Assembly (NCBI GenBank): GCA_965202955.1
Contig: OZ241871.1
Coordinates: forward strand, 2,976,001 to 3,040,000
DNA length: 64,000 bases
Source: Bin5 sp034422415
Lineage (GTDB): Bacteria; Chloroflexota; Anaerolineae; Caldilineales; Caldilineaceae
Direction of reading: 5' to 3'
Shown: one piece after another, positions 1 through 7,342 of the stretch
Layout: the number at the start of each line of letters is the position of its first letter
Numbering within the stretch: the stretch's first letter is position 1
Notes under the pieces: model-generated
What the model was told of the DNA's origin: nothing
Seen by the model: the letters and a program-made list of their open reading frames with translations, nothing else
The model's database searches: none
Position numbers and translations under genes: made by a program

Positions 1-89
1 AACACGCCGGCATTGGCGAAGCCCGCCTCTACCCCGGCTCCTGGAGCGACTGGATCACCGACCCGGCGCGGCCCACAGCACAGGGCTAA
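1..89 (+). CDS. Sulfurtransferase (rhodanese family), C-terminal end only
   Basis: The first 28 codons of the window, ending in TAA at 87-89, read through a short peptide containing RLYPGSWSDW and ending DPARPTAQG. This matches the usual end of two-domain thiosulfate/3-mercaptopyruvate sulfurtransferases, where a Y-x-G-S-W-x-x-W motif followed by D-P-x-x-P closes the catalytic domain. Such enzymes move sulfane sulfur from thiosulfate or 3-mercaptopyruvate to acceptors such as cyanide. The catalytic cysteine lies upstream of the window and cannot be seen. The family call rests on this short motif alone; the exact substrate is unknown. Confidence 0.7.
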   Translation, partial: HAGIGEARLYPGSWSDWITDPARPTAQG

Positions 90-153
90 GGCGCAGACAG
101 GCAGGCCGCGAAACCCTTCTTCGTCTATCACCCGACCCTAAAGGACCTACCCA

Positions 154-1023
154 ATGAAAACGCGTACAGGCAGCTTCCCCATCGGCTTCCGCCAAGTCAA
201 AGCCCCGTGGCAGCGCGACCTACCATCCCTGCTGGAATGGGCCGTCCAGAACGATCTGGAGGTGATCGACCTCAACCACAGCTCTGCCGAAGCCGTAAGG
301 GAAGTCGCCGCAGCCGGTCTGCGCATCGGCTCCATCGACCTGCCCGACCACAAAGGCATGATCGCCGCCGACCCCGCCCGCCGCGCCGCCGCGCTCGCCC
401 GCAACAGCGAATGCATCCGCGCCTGCACCGCTGACGGCCCCCAGAACTTCTTCGAAGTCATGTTGCCTGAAAATCCAGAGCTCCCGCGCGCCGAAAACTA
501 CGGTTACATGGTTGAGAGTTTCACCGCGCTCGCCCCCGTCCTTGAGGAGAGCGGCTCCCACTACGTCATCGAAGGCTGGCCCGGCCCCGGTGCCCTCTGC
601 TGCACGCCCGAGACCCTCCGCGCCTTCCTCCGCGACGTTCCCTCACCGTCCATGAGTGTAAATTATGACCCTTCCCACCTGATCCGCATGGGCATCAACC
701 CGCTGCGCTTCCTCGAAGAGTTCGTCGATCGCGTCTACCACGTGCACGGCAAGGACACCGAAATCCTCGCAGAAAACCTCTACGAATACGGACACGAACA
801 GCCGGCCACTTTCGCCGAAGGAATCCCGTTCGGCGCCCACAGCTGGCGCTATACAATTCCCGGACACGGACTCTTCCGCTGGAGTGAGGGCCTGCGTATC
901 CTCGCGCAGTTTGGCTACAGCGGCTGCATCTCCATCGAGCTGGAAGATTCCAACTTCAACGGTGCCGAGGAAACCGAGAGGCAGGGCATTCTCCACGGCG
1001 CCCGCTTCCTGGCAGGCTGCTGA
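154..1023 (+). CDS. Sugar phosphate isomerase/epimerase-like TIM-barrel protein
   Basis: The 289-residue product has the alternating strand/helix pattern and conserved acids of the xylose-isomerase-like TIM barrel (AP endonuclease family 2). Visible blocks are VIDLNHSS (about residues 33-40), VIEGWPG (about 139-145), a metal-site-like NYDPSHL (about 170-176), HVHGKD (about 193-198) and SIELED near residue 270. These supply the Glu, Asp and His ligands normally used to bind a divalent metal for ketose isomerisation or epimerisation. It begins 64 bp after the sulfurtransferase and is co-directional with it. A second member of the family lies at 9263-10063. The length is normal and there is no signal peptide, so it is cytoplasmic. 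The substrate cannot be named from sequence. Confidence 0.85.
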   Translation: MKTRTGSFPIGFRQVKAPWQRDLPSLLEWAVQNDLEVIDLNHSSAEAVREVAAAGLRIGSIDLPDHKGMIAADPARRAAALARNSECIRACTADGPQNFFEVMLPENPELPRAENYGYMVESFTALAPVLEESGSHYVIEGWPGPGALCCTPETLRAFLRDVPSPSMSVNYDPSHLIRMGINPLRFLEEFVDRVYHVHGKDTEILAENLYEYGHEQPATFAEGIPFGAHSWRYTIPGHGLFRWSEGLRILAQFGYSGCISIELEDSNFNGAEETERQGILHGARFLAGC

Positions 1024-1053
1024 TCAGCCGCGGCACACCGGTTGGACGGCTGT

Positions 1054-1305
1054 TCAAAACTCGAACGACTCGTGCAAGGAAGGCGCGACCACGTTGCTGT
1101 GACCTTGCCCGCGTAACTTTCCCGCCAGCGCGCTTGTCCCTTCCGCCTCACCGTGGACAAGAAAGACCTGTTGCAGCCGCCCCCGGTCGAATTCCGACGC
1201 CCATGCCAGCAGCTCCGCCTGGTCGGCGTGCGCGCTGTAGCCGTTGATACGCGCCACCTCGGCCAGCACGTCGTAAGCCTCGCCGAAGATCCGCACTGTC
1301 CCACT
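1054..1305 (-). pseudogene. Remnant of a beta-CASP metallo-beta-lactamase-fold RNase (C-terminal piece)
   Basis: On the minus strand about 82 codons, from TVRIFGEAYDV through INGYSAHADQAELLAW and VFLVHGEAEG to the stop, match the end of bacterial beta-CASP exonuclease/RNA-processing proteins. The SAHAD histidine and the VHGE histidine are the late metal/catalytic motifs of that family. The N-terminal metallo-beta-lactamase domain (HxHxDH), several hundred residues, is missing: the reading frame upstream runs into unrelated sequence and then lexA. A full protein cannot be made, so I call it a 5'-truncated pseudogene. The lexA promoter lies just beyond its broken end, so the deletion may have brought lexA next to it. 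Confidence 0.7.
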
Positions 1306-1345
1306 CTGTCCGTCCCATTCCTGGAACATTCGTGCGGGAAAGGAC

Positions 1346-1374
1346 TTGACACCGCACAGATGTTCTTGTATAAT
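1346..1374 (+). promoter_or_regulatory. Consensus sigma-70-type promoter for lexA
   Basis: TTGACA at 1346-1351 and TATAAT at 1369-1374 are separated by exactly 17 bp, a perfect match to the housekeeping -35/-10 consensus. Transcription would start near 1381, leaving a leader of about 100 nt before the lexA ATG at 1485. Nothing else on this strand needs the promoter. Confidence 0.8.
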
Positions 1375-1419
1375 TGGGATATCGTTTGGGTAATGCTTGA
1401 AATACTTGGGATATTCCAA
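1374..1419 (+). promoter_or_regulatory. Paired TTGGGATAT repeats, candidate LexA operator
   Basis: TTGGGATAT occurs at 1374-1382, overlapping the last base of the -10 box, and again at 1406-1414. The second copy continues as an imperfect palindrome, TTGGGATATTCCAA (1406-1419). The copies are 32 bp apart, about three helical turns. The position over the start site of an autoregulated repressor gene suggests an operator. The sequence is not the Gram-positive GAAC-N4-GTTC LexA box, so the assignment is inferred from position only. Confidence 0.45.
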
Positions 1420-1484
1420 TGGTAACAAGCTGCGCCCCGAGTATCAAGCAAGAGCGCCTCCATCCACATGCTAGGAGCATAGCC

Positions 1485-2183
1485 ATGAAACTGTCGGAAC
1501 GCCAAAAGAACATGCTCGCCTTCATCGCCGACTTTGTCGGGAGCAACAACTACCCGCCCACAATTCGCGAAATCGGCCGCGCCTGCGGCATCTCCAGCAC
1601 CTCCGTCGTAAAGTACAACCTGACCAAACTGGAACGCCACGAGTTGATCCGCCGCGACAAAGAGGTGAGCCGCGGCTTGAGCCTGGCCTGGGAGCGCCTT
1701 CAGGAACTGGGGCTTGCCTCCGATCTGACCGGCGCGCCGTCTGACGCAGACCCCGATGGCAACGGCAGTCGGCTCCAGGGATTCTTCCGGGTTCCCGTGC
1801 TCGGTTTCATCGCCGCCGGTCAGCCGATCCAGGTCGAGCCCGCCGACCATTTCAGCGCCGACGAATGGCTCGAACTCAACGAGTCCCTCTTCCGCAATCC
1901 CACCGAGCTCTACGCGCTGCGCGTCCAGGGCGATTCGATGATCGACGCCAGCGTTCTCGACGGCGACATCGTCATCCTCCGCCACCAGGAGCAGGCCGAA
2001 AACGGGGAAATGGTCGCCGCCTGGATCGACAACCAGAATGAGACCACCCTCAAACATTTCTATCTCGAAGGTGACCGGGTCCGGCTGCGCCCGGCCAACC
2101 CCAGCTTCAAGGAGATCTTCCTCCCCGCCGCCGACGTGAGCATCAAGGGCAAGGTCGTGTCGGTCATCCGTCAGCTGGAGTAA
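1485..2183 (+). CDS. lexA: LexA SOS repressor
   Basis: The 232-residue protein has the LexA layout: a winged helix-turn-helix at about residues 1-70 (MKLSERQKNML, YPPTIREIGRACGISSTSVV), then a self-cleaving S24 domain. The scissile Ala111-Gly112 bond sits in GFIAAGQP, the nucleophile Ser151 in QGDSMID and the general base Lys190 in ETTLKHF. RecA-stimulated self-cleavage would relieve repression of DNA-repair genes. I chose the ATG at 1485 because GGAG lies 7 bases upstream and the product then begins like other LexA proteins; the frame is open back to 1419 but that extension looks non-homologous. A consensus promoter and TTGGGATAT repeats lie upstream, consistent with autoregulation. The gene stands alone. 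Confidence 0.93.
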   Translation: MKLSERQKNMLAFIADFVGSNNYPPTIREIGRACGISSTSVVKYNLTKLERHELIRRDKEVSRGLSLAWERLQELGLASDLTGAPSDADPDGNGSRLQGFFRVPVLGFIAAGQPIQVEPADHFSADEWLELNESLFRNPTELYALRVQGDSMIDASVLDGDIVILRHQEQAENGEMVAAWIDNQNETTLKHFYLEGDRVRLRPANPSFKEIFLPAADVSIKGKVVSVIRQLE

Positions 2184-3191
2184 CCTCGCGCTGACCGCAA
2201 CCCGACGGCCGCGCGCCAATCTTATAGTCAAAGAGACGTCTCAGCGGTCCCCCCGCGACGGCCACGCAATATCCGGCGACAAAACTAGAAACAGGAAACC
2301 AAGAACTCCCGCGGTCCTCCTCCAACCCGCACCTTGCCACCGTGTCCCCCAGTCACGGCTCGGCGGCACCTCCGCGTCCCGCCCCTTTGCGCCTGCCGAC
2401 GCGGCTTCCTTGCTGCCCATCGCTGTCAAACGCAAACGTGCTGGCTGGAATCAGGAATGCCTTGCCAAGGTGCCGCAAACTCAATGTGCGATTGCCTTGG
2501 CCAATTTCTCCCGCACCCTTGCAAAAGACCCCCAAACTGGAGTACGATAATACGACATGTGCCCGCGCGTCGCGAGCACGTTGCAGACTGGTCCTTAACA
2601 AATAAGAGTAAGATCTTTTCCATACTGACGCCCGGCCCGTCGCGCAGACAACCCGGCGCCCCAGGCTCTATGTCTCGGCCGTCCTCAGCCACAGATGTTC
2701 CCGACCGCAGACGTCCGCCGAGCCCCACAGCCGGCCCGGGCACCACAAAGAGGTTTTTTCAGAAAGGGCTGCTCTAACCTGCCCAAACCCTTCCGGAAAT
2801 CGGGCAGAAATAATGTCGCACTGCGTGACAAAACGCAATGACATATGCTTGCAAGCTCGCCTTCAACTGAATGACCCCCGGCGTGCGGGCCAACCTGTAC
2901 GCCGTGCCCCTCACGGCGCAGGAAATGAGACCAGGAAACGCGAACCTGGTCGCAATCTCGCACCCGTTCCAGGATGCGCCGCTGCTCACAATTGACTATC
3001 GCCGGACCAATGGCTGTAGTATACTTCCCCCCAACCGTCGCTGACGTCGCTTCCAGTGGGCGTCAGCACAGCAATCCGGCCATCACCCGGCGTGCCAACA
3101 AATGACGTCCATCACATATGCTGCCCCAATGTCGCAGCAGTTACCGATCTCTCAATCCCGGCTCGCGCAGCCGACCGCAGGAGAGTAACGA
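2184..3191. other. About 1 kb without a recognisable gene
   Basis: Between lexA and the dehydrogenase I find only short overlapping open frames in several phases, low-complexity and without family motifs. There is a 10-bp palindrome GAGACGTCTC at 2233-2242. A weak promoter-like pair, TTGACT at 2992-2997 with TAGTAT/TATACT at 3017-3025, could serve the dehydrogenase at 3192, but its spacing (19 or 22 bp) is poor. No tRNA or terminator with a T-run was seen. Confidence 0.6.
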
Positions 3192-4250
3192 ATGCCAAAA
3201 ACAGGACGGGCGGTCATCGCCCATGGACAGGACTTTGAAATCCGCGAATATCCCGTTCTTGATCCGGAGGCGGGCAAAGTGCTGCTGCGCCAGGAGCTGG
3301 CCGGCATCTGCGGCACCGACCTGCACAACTGGCAGAACGGTATAGAAGGTGAAATGGTCCTCGGCCACGAAAACGTCGGCACTGTCGAGGCCATCGGTTC
3401 AGGCGGCGCCGTCGACTACATTGGCCGCCCTCTGGAAGAGGGCGACCGCGTCATCTTCTCCCCCGGCACAATGGGCTATGGCGCATACGGCTTCTACGAC
3501 ACGCCCGACGTCCCGCCCCACTTCTACGGCGGCTTCGCCGACTACATCTACCTCGGCCTCCACAACACTCTGATGCTCAAGACCGACTGCTCGCCCGAGG
3601 CCGCAGTGCTGACCGAACCTTTCACCATCGGCGTCCACGCCGCCATGCGCGGCAAACCGCAACTGGGCGATACCGTCGTCGTCCAGGGCAGCGGCGCAAT
3701 CGGCCTCGTAACGCTCCTCTGCGCCAAGCAGATGGGCGCCGCCCAGATCATCATGGTCGGCGGCCCCGCCGCGCGCCTGGAGCTGGCCAAGCGCTACGGC
3801 GCCGACGTAACCATCAATATCGAGGATATCAAGTCTCCCGAAGAGCGCACCGAACAGGTACTCTGGCATACGCCCTTGAAGCAGGGCGCCGACGTTGTCT
3901 TCGAATGCTCCGGCTTCCTGGCCGCCACGCCCGAAGGGCTCGGCTACGTCCGCCAGAGCGGCACCTTCGTCGAAGTCGGCCACTTCGTCGACATGGGTTC
4001 CATCGATTTCAACATCAACCAGTTGCTCATGCGCAAGAACCTTCGCTTTGAGGCGGTCTGGGCCAGCACCTACGATCACTTCGTGCGCGGGCTCCGCATT
4101 CTGGAGAAAAACGAATATCCCTACGGTGATATGGTCAGCCACACGCTGCCCCTCGAGCGCGTCGAGGACGGTTTCCATGCCCTCAACGGCACCTACCGCC
4201 TCGGCGGAGAGGAAGTCATCAAGATCGCGGTCAAGGCATGGGACGATTAG
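3192..4250 (+). CDS. Zinc-dependent alcohol/polyol dehydrogenase (MDR family)
   Basis: The 352-residue medium-chain dehydrogenase has the catalytic zinc site (Cys in GICGTDLH, His-Glu in LGHENVG, Glu in LTEP) followed by a Rossmann NAD(P) domain with GSGAIG near residue 173. The four-cysteine structural zinc loop of classical alcohol dehydrogenases is absent; the corresponding stretch carries a Gly/Tyr-rich segment (GYGAYGFYD). This is a common variant among threonine- and sorbitol-dehydrogenase-like enzymes. It would oxidise a secondary alcohol or sugar alcohol with NAD(P). It starts an apparent run with the beta-propeller gene 93 bp downstream, whose product may act on related sugar lactones or acids. 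The substrate is not determinable. Confidence 0.88.
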   Translation: MPKTGRAVIAHGQDFEIREYPVLDPEAGKVLLRQELAGICGTDLHNWQNGIEGEMVLGHENVGTVEAIGSGGAVDYIGRPLEEGDRVIFSPGTMGYGAYGFYDTPDVPPHFYGGFADYIYLGLHNTLMLKTDCSPEAAVLTEPFTIGVHAAMRGKPQLGDTVVVQGSGAIGLVTLLCAKQMGAAQIIMVGGPAARLELAKRYGADVTINIEDIKSPEERTEQVLWHTPLKQGADVVFECSGFLAATPEGLGYVRQSGTFVEVGHFVDMGSIDFNINQLLMRKNLRFEAVWASTYDHFVRGLRILEKNEYPYGDMVSHTLPLERVEDGFHALNGTYRLGGEEVIKIAVKAWDD

Positions 4251-4343
4251 CAATGGCGGTCGCACGCCGCCGCGCGTCTCTGACGGACGCGCCTATCCCG
4301 CACGACAATCTCGGCACGACATAACCAGCCAAAGGAGAACACG

Positions 4344-5204
4344 ATGCCGTTCGGATCGGGGGACTATCAGTACGAGTTGGTCGAGAATTGGGGCACGTTG
4401 CCCGCCGGCTGGCAGTTCGGCTGGGTGGCCGCCGTCGCCTGCGACTCGCAGGACCGCGTCTTCATCTATTCGCGCAGTGAGCATCCGCTCGTCGTCTTCG
4501 ACCGCGAGGGCAACTTCCTCGCCTCCTGGGGAGAGGACGTCATCGAGGACGCGCACGGCATTTTCATCGACAGCGACGACAACGTCTGGTGCACCGAGCG
4601 CGAGACCCACTGCATCTTCAAGTTCAATCCGCAGGGCGATCTGGTGATGACAATCGGCGTGCCCGGCCAGGAGGGCGTGCCCGGCGAACCGTTCCGCCTG
4701 CCCACCGACCTGGCCGTCGCCTCCAACGGCGACCTCTTCATCTCCGACGGCTACGACAACGCGCGCGTCCACAAATACTCCGCTACCGGCGAACACATCC
4801 TCTCCTGGGGCGACTGGGGCACCGGCCCCGGTCAGTTCGAGCTTTCCCACTCCGTCCGCCTCGACAAGGACGATCGCGTCTGGGTCTGCGACCGCACCAA
4901 CGACCGCGTCCAGATCTTCGATACCGACGGCAACTACCTCGAAGAACGCACCGGCCTGCTAAAGCCCGATACGATCTACTTCGATCCCAACGACGACGTC
5001 TTCTACGCCGCCGAGCTCGACCAGCGCGCCAGCGTCTGGAGTCTCGACGGCCAGCTCCTGAGCCACTGGGGCGGCGCCCGCCGCAGCGACAAGCCCGGCG
5101 AATTCAACGGCTGTCCCCACGGCATATGGGCCGACTCCCACGGCGACCTCTACGTCGGCCAGGTCCAGGTCGACGACGGCCTCCAGAAGTTCCGCCGCCT
5201 TTGA
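4344..5204 (+). CDS. NHL-repeat six-bladed beta-propeller protein
   Basis: The 286-residue protein is built from NHL-type repeats, each with the pattern D-x-D-x-x-W/F-V/I followed by an Asp/Asn-Arg strand. Examples are CDSQDRVFIYSR, DSDDNVWCTERE, SNGDLFISDGY, KDDRVWVCDRTNDRVQIFD and SHGDLYVGQVQ. The arrangement resembles the propeller of peptidyl-alpha-hydroxyglycine lyases and other NHL proteins. No signal peptide or membrane helix is visible, so the location is probably cytoplasmic. AAGGAG lies 7 bases upstream of the ATG. It follows the zinc dehydrogenase and precedes the lower-GC defence-like cassette. Such proteins can be lyases, lactonases or purely binding scaffolds; I cannot choose among them. 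Confidence 0.85.
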   Translation: MPFGSGDYQYELVENWGTLPAGWQFGWVAAVACDSQDRVFIYSRSEHPLVVFDREGNFLASWGEDVIEDAHGIFIDSDDNVWCTERETHCIFKFNPQGDLVMTIGVPGQEGVPGEPFRLPTDLAVASNGDLFISDGYDNARVHKYSATGEHILSWGDWGTGPGQFELSHSVRLDKDDRVWVCDRTNDRVQIFDTDGNYLEERTGLLKPDTIYFDPNDDVFYAAELDQRASVWSLDGQLLSHWGGARRSDKPGEFNGCPHGIWADSHGDLYVGQVQVDDGLQKFRRL

Positions 5205-5270
5205 GACAGGTAGCAGCAAACATGTTTCCCTTGCCTGCCTGATTTCCAGGCGTGAAAATGCGAGGCTAAT

Positions 5271-5307
5271 ATAGGGATATTCGTAGAAGAGCCGCGAATA
5301 TCCCTAT
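5271..5307. repeat. Perfect 13-bp inverted repeat upstream of the AAA ATPase gene
   Basis: ATAGGGATATTCG (5271-5283) and CGAATATCCCTAT (5295-5307) are exact reverse complements separated by 11 nt. The repeat ends 20 bp before the ATG at 5328. No T-run follows, so it is not an intrinsic terminator. It may be a repressor operator, a leader hairpin that hides the ribosome-binding site, or a trace of the insertion that brought the cassette. Confidence 0.85.
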
Positions 5308-5327
5308 CTACCCAATGGAAGTAAATC

Positions 5328-6701
5328 ATGCTCATCGAATTCAGCGTCGCAAACTACCGCTCCTTCCGCGACGAAGTTACTCTAAGCATGGTTGCCAGTC
5401 CGCTAAAGACGGGCAGTGGTGAACCTGACAGGAGGAATCAATTTGCCGCGCCCGGCGACATCAACCTCCTGACGAGCGCGGCTATCTATGGAGCAAATGC
5501 TAGCGGCAAGAGCAACTTGGTTGCCGCCATGAATTTTATGCGGCACTTTGTCATTACTTCCTCCAATATCAGAGACGAGAACGAAGGAATTGATGTTGAA
5601 CCCTTCCGACTCAGCACTGAAACCGACACGCAACCTTCCTCTTTTGAAGTTGTGTTCATCATCAATGAGCAACACTTTCGTTACGGTTTCGAAGTCAAGG
5701 AAAACCTGATCGTAACGGAATGGTTGCACCTCGCAAAGACCTGCCAAGGGGAGAAATCGCTCGATCTGGATGACAAGGAAGTCATTTTGTTTGAGCGAGA
5801 GGGCGAGGAAATTGGCCTGGACAAGAGTTTCGAAGAAGAAGGCCGTGACTTAGTTGCAAGAACACGGCCCGATGCGCTCTTCCTCTCTGTATGCGCACAG
5901 TTCAAAGGGAAAGCCTCGCAGGAGCTACTTGAATGGTTCCAGTCGCTTCGGATTACAACAGGACTGAGCCCGATGGACCACAATATGCGACTCTTTACGG
6001 AGGCGCGGCTTAACAACGCAGATTCGGCGGAGGACATTAAGTCTTTCGTCAGACAGTTGGATCTTGGGATTGAAGACATACTGATAGAGAAGGACATTTT
6101 TTCAGTCCCAGATCTCCTACCACTTCCTGATGAACCCCCGGATGAATTAATTAAGTTACATGGAGCTCTGGAAAATGCCCGAATGCAGTTCGGCAAACTC
6201 GCGGAACTTTTCCAAATGGAAGAAAGTGCAGTACGAACCGTGCATCACAAATTGGATGGAAAGGGACACCCTATTTCTACGGAACTCTTTTACATGGACA
6301 GGCATGAATCTGAAGGGACAAAGAAGCTCTTTGCCTTGTCCGGTCCCCTTGTTAATGCACTGAACCAGGGAGACTTACTTATCATTGATGAAATGGACGC
6401 CCGTCTACATCCAGTTTTGACTCAAGAGATAGTCAACCGTTTCAACGATCCAAACACAAACACTGAAGGTGCCCAACTGGTATTTACGACACAGGACACT
6501 AACCTTTTGGATCATAGGCTTCTCCGCCGCGATCAGATTTGGTTTACGGAGAAAGACCGCCAAGGTGCATCTCATCTTTATTCATTGATCGAATTCAAAA
6601 TTGAGAATGACGCACCATTCAAAAACGACTACATCCAGGGCCGCTATGGGGCCATTCCATTTCTTGGCAGGGTGCGACAGCTGTTCTTGGAGCAGGAATA
6701 G
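5328..6701 (+). CDS. AAA ATPase of an RloA/AbiLi-type defence pair
   Basis: The 457-residue ATPase is of the AAA_15/OLD-like class. It begins MLIEFSVANYRSF, the strand that opens this class, with Walker A GANASGKSN at residues 55-63, a long helical insert, a signature-like ESEGTKKLF near 327-335, Walker B LLIIDEMD at 350-357 and a switch segment TTQDTNLLD at 387-395, where relatives usually carry His instead of Gln389. Homologues (RloA, AbiLi, AriA of PARIS) sense phage products and license a partner nuclease. The stop overlaps the partner's GTG start by one base, so the pair is translationally coupled. GGAAG lies 6 bases before the ATG. Base composition is clearly lower in GC than the neighbours, which points to transfer. 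The defence role is inferred from family and partner. Confidence 0.85.
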   Translation: MLIEFSVANYRSFRDEVTLSMVASPLKTGSGEPDRRNQFAAPGDINLLTSAAIYGANASGKSNLVAAMNFMRHFVITSSNIRDENEGIDVEPFRLSTETDTQPSSFEVVFIINEQHFRYGFEVKENLIVTEWLHLAKTCQGEKSLDLDDKEVILFEREGEEIGLDKSFEEEGRDLVARTRPDALFLSVCAQFKGKASQELLEWFQSLRITTGLSPMDHNMRLFTEARLNNADSAEDIKSFVRQLDLGIEDILIEKDIFSVPDLLPLPDEPPDELIKLHGALENARMQFGKLAELFQMEESAVRTVHHKLDGKGHPISTELFYMDRHESEGTKKLFALSGPLVNALNQGDLLIIDEMDARLHPVLTQEIVNRFNDPNTNTEGAQLVFTTQDTNLLDHRLLRRDQIWFTEKDRQGASHLYSLIEFKIENDAPFKNDYIQGRYGAIPFLGRVRQLFLEQE

Positions 6702-7342
6702 TGGCCAGACGCAGAAGACAACGGAGACGGGACCGACGTGTTAACCACAGCTACGGTGAGCGAAGTACCGACACTCGAGAAGCCCTTCAGCGAATACTAA
6801 TCGTGTGTGAAGGCGAGAAGACTGAGCCCAACTACCTGGGTAGTTTTGGCGGGCCGACGCTGGTGGTGGATGTCAGAGGCTTCGGCATCAGCCCAAGTAA
6901 ACTGGTGGATAAGGCACTGGAGTTAGGAGCACAAGGCGATTACGAACAGATTTGGTGTGTATTTGATCGAGATGACCAAAGCGTAGGCGACTTCAATGGC
7001 GCGATTCAGAGAGCCGAAAGCCAAGGAGTGTACGTGGCTTACTCCAATCAAGCCTTCGAACTCTGGTACCTTCTCCATTTTCATTTCTACAACGCGCCAA
7101 TGCGGCGAGTAGACTATACCGAGAAGCTGGGCGAATTACTTCCCAGGCCCTATCGCAAGAACGATTCAGACATGTATGATCAGTTGTATTCTCGGCAGGC
7201 CATCGCTATCAGAAACGCCGATCGTTTGCTCGGTCAATATGCCCCACGAAATCCAGGGACCGATGATCCCTCCACCACCGTTCATCTCCTTGTAATGGAA
7301 TTGAACAGATTCTTGCCTGAAACAAGAGCAAAAGGGGCATGA
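6701..7342 (+). CDS. RloB/AbiLii-like TOPRIM-type putative nuclease
   Basis: The 213-residue product matches the RloB family, which includes the lactococcal abortive-infection protein AbiLii. A basic head (MARRRRQRRR) precedes ILIVCEGEKTEPNYL at residues 32-46, then IWCVFDRDD at 84-92 and the family signature NQAFELWYLLHFH at 116-128. The Glu in CEGEKTE and the paired Asp in FDRDD look like a TOPRIM metal-binding site, as in nucleases that cut nucleic acid or tRNA. It starts at a GTG inside the ATPase stop codon and ends in an ATGA overlap with the glycerate kinase gene. GC content is low like its partner. A toxic effector held in check by the ATPase is the likely role; no cleavage target can be read from sequence. 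Confidence 0.85.
   Translation: MARRRRQRRRDRRVNHSYGERSTDTREALQRILIVCEGEKTEPNYLGSFGGPTLVVDVRGFGISPSKLVDKALELGAQGDYEQIWCVFDRDDQSVGDFNGAIQRAESQGVYVAYSNQAFELWYLLHFHFYNAPMRRVDYTEKLGELLPRPYRKNDSDMYDQLYSRQAIAIRNADRLLGQYAPRNPGTDDPSTTVHLLVMELNRFLPETRAKGA

Noticed and set aside
915..2231. A 438-codon minus-strand open frame opposite lexA
   Set aside because: It is the antisense shadow of lexA and the flanking isomerase; only its small middle part overlaps the beta-CASP remnant, and in another frame.
2334..2777. Short open frames in the 2.2-3.2 kb gap
   Set aside because: Pro/Arg/Cys-rich, in several competing phases, with no ribosome-binding site or family motif; typical of GC-rich non-coding DNA.
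3399..4265. Long minus-strand frame under the zinc dehydrogenase
   Set aside because: Shadow of a clearly coding plus-strand gene; no motifs.
5271..5307. Inverted repeat as an intrinsic terminator for the beta-propeller gene
   Set aside because: No T-run follows on either strand and the stem is AT-rich at its base; an operator or leader hairpin fits better.
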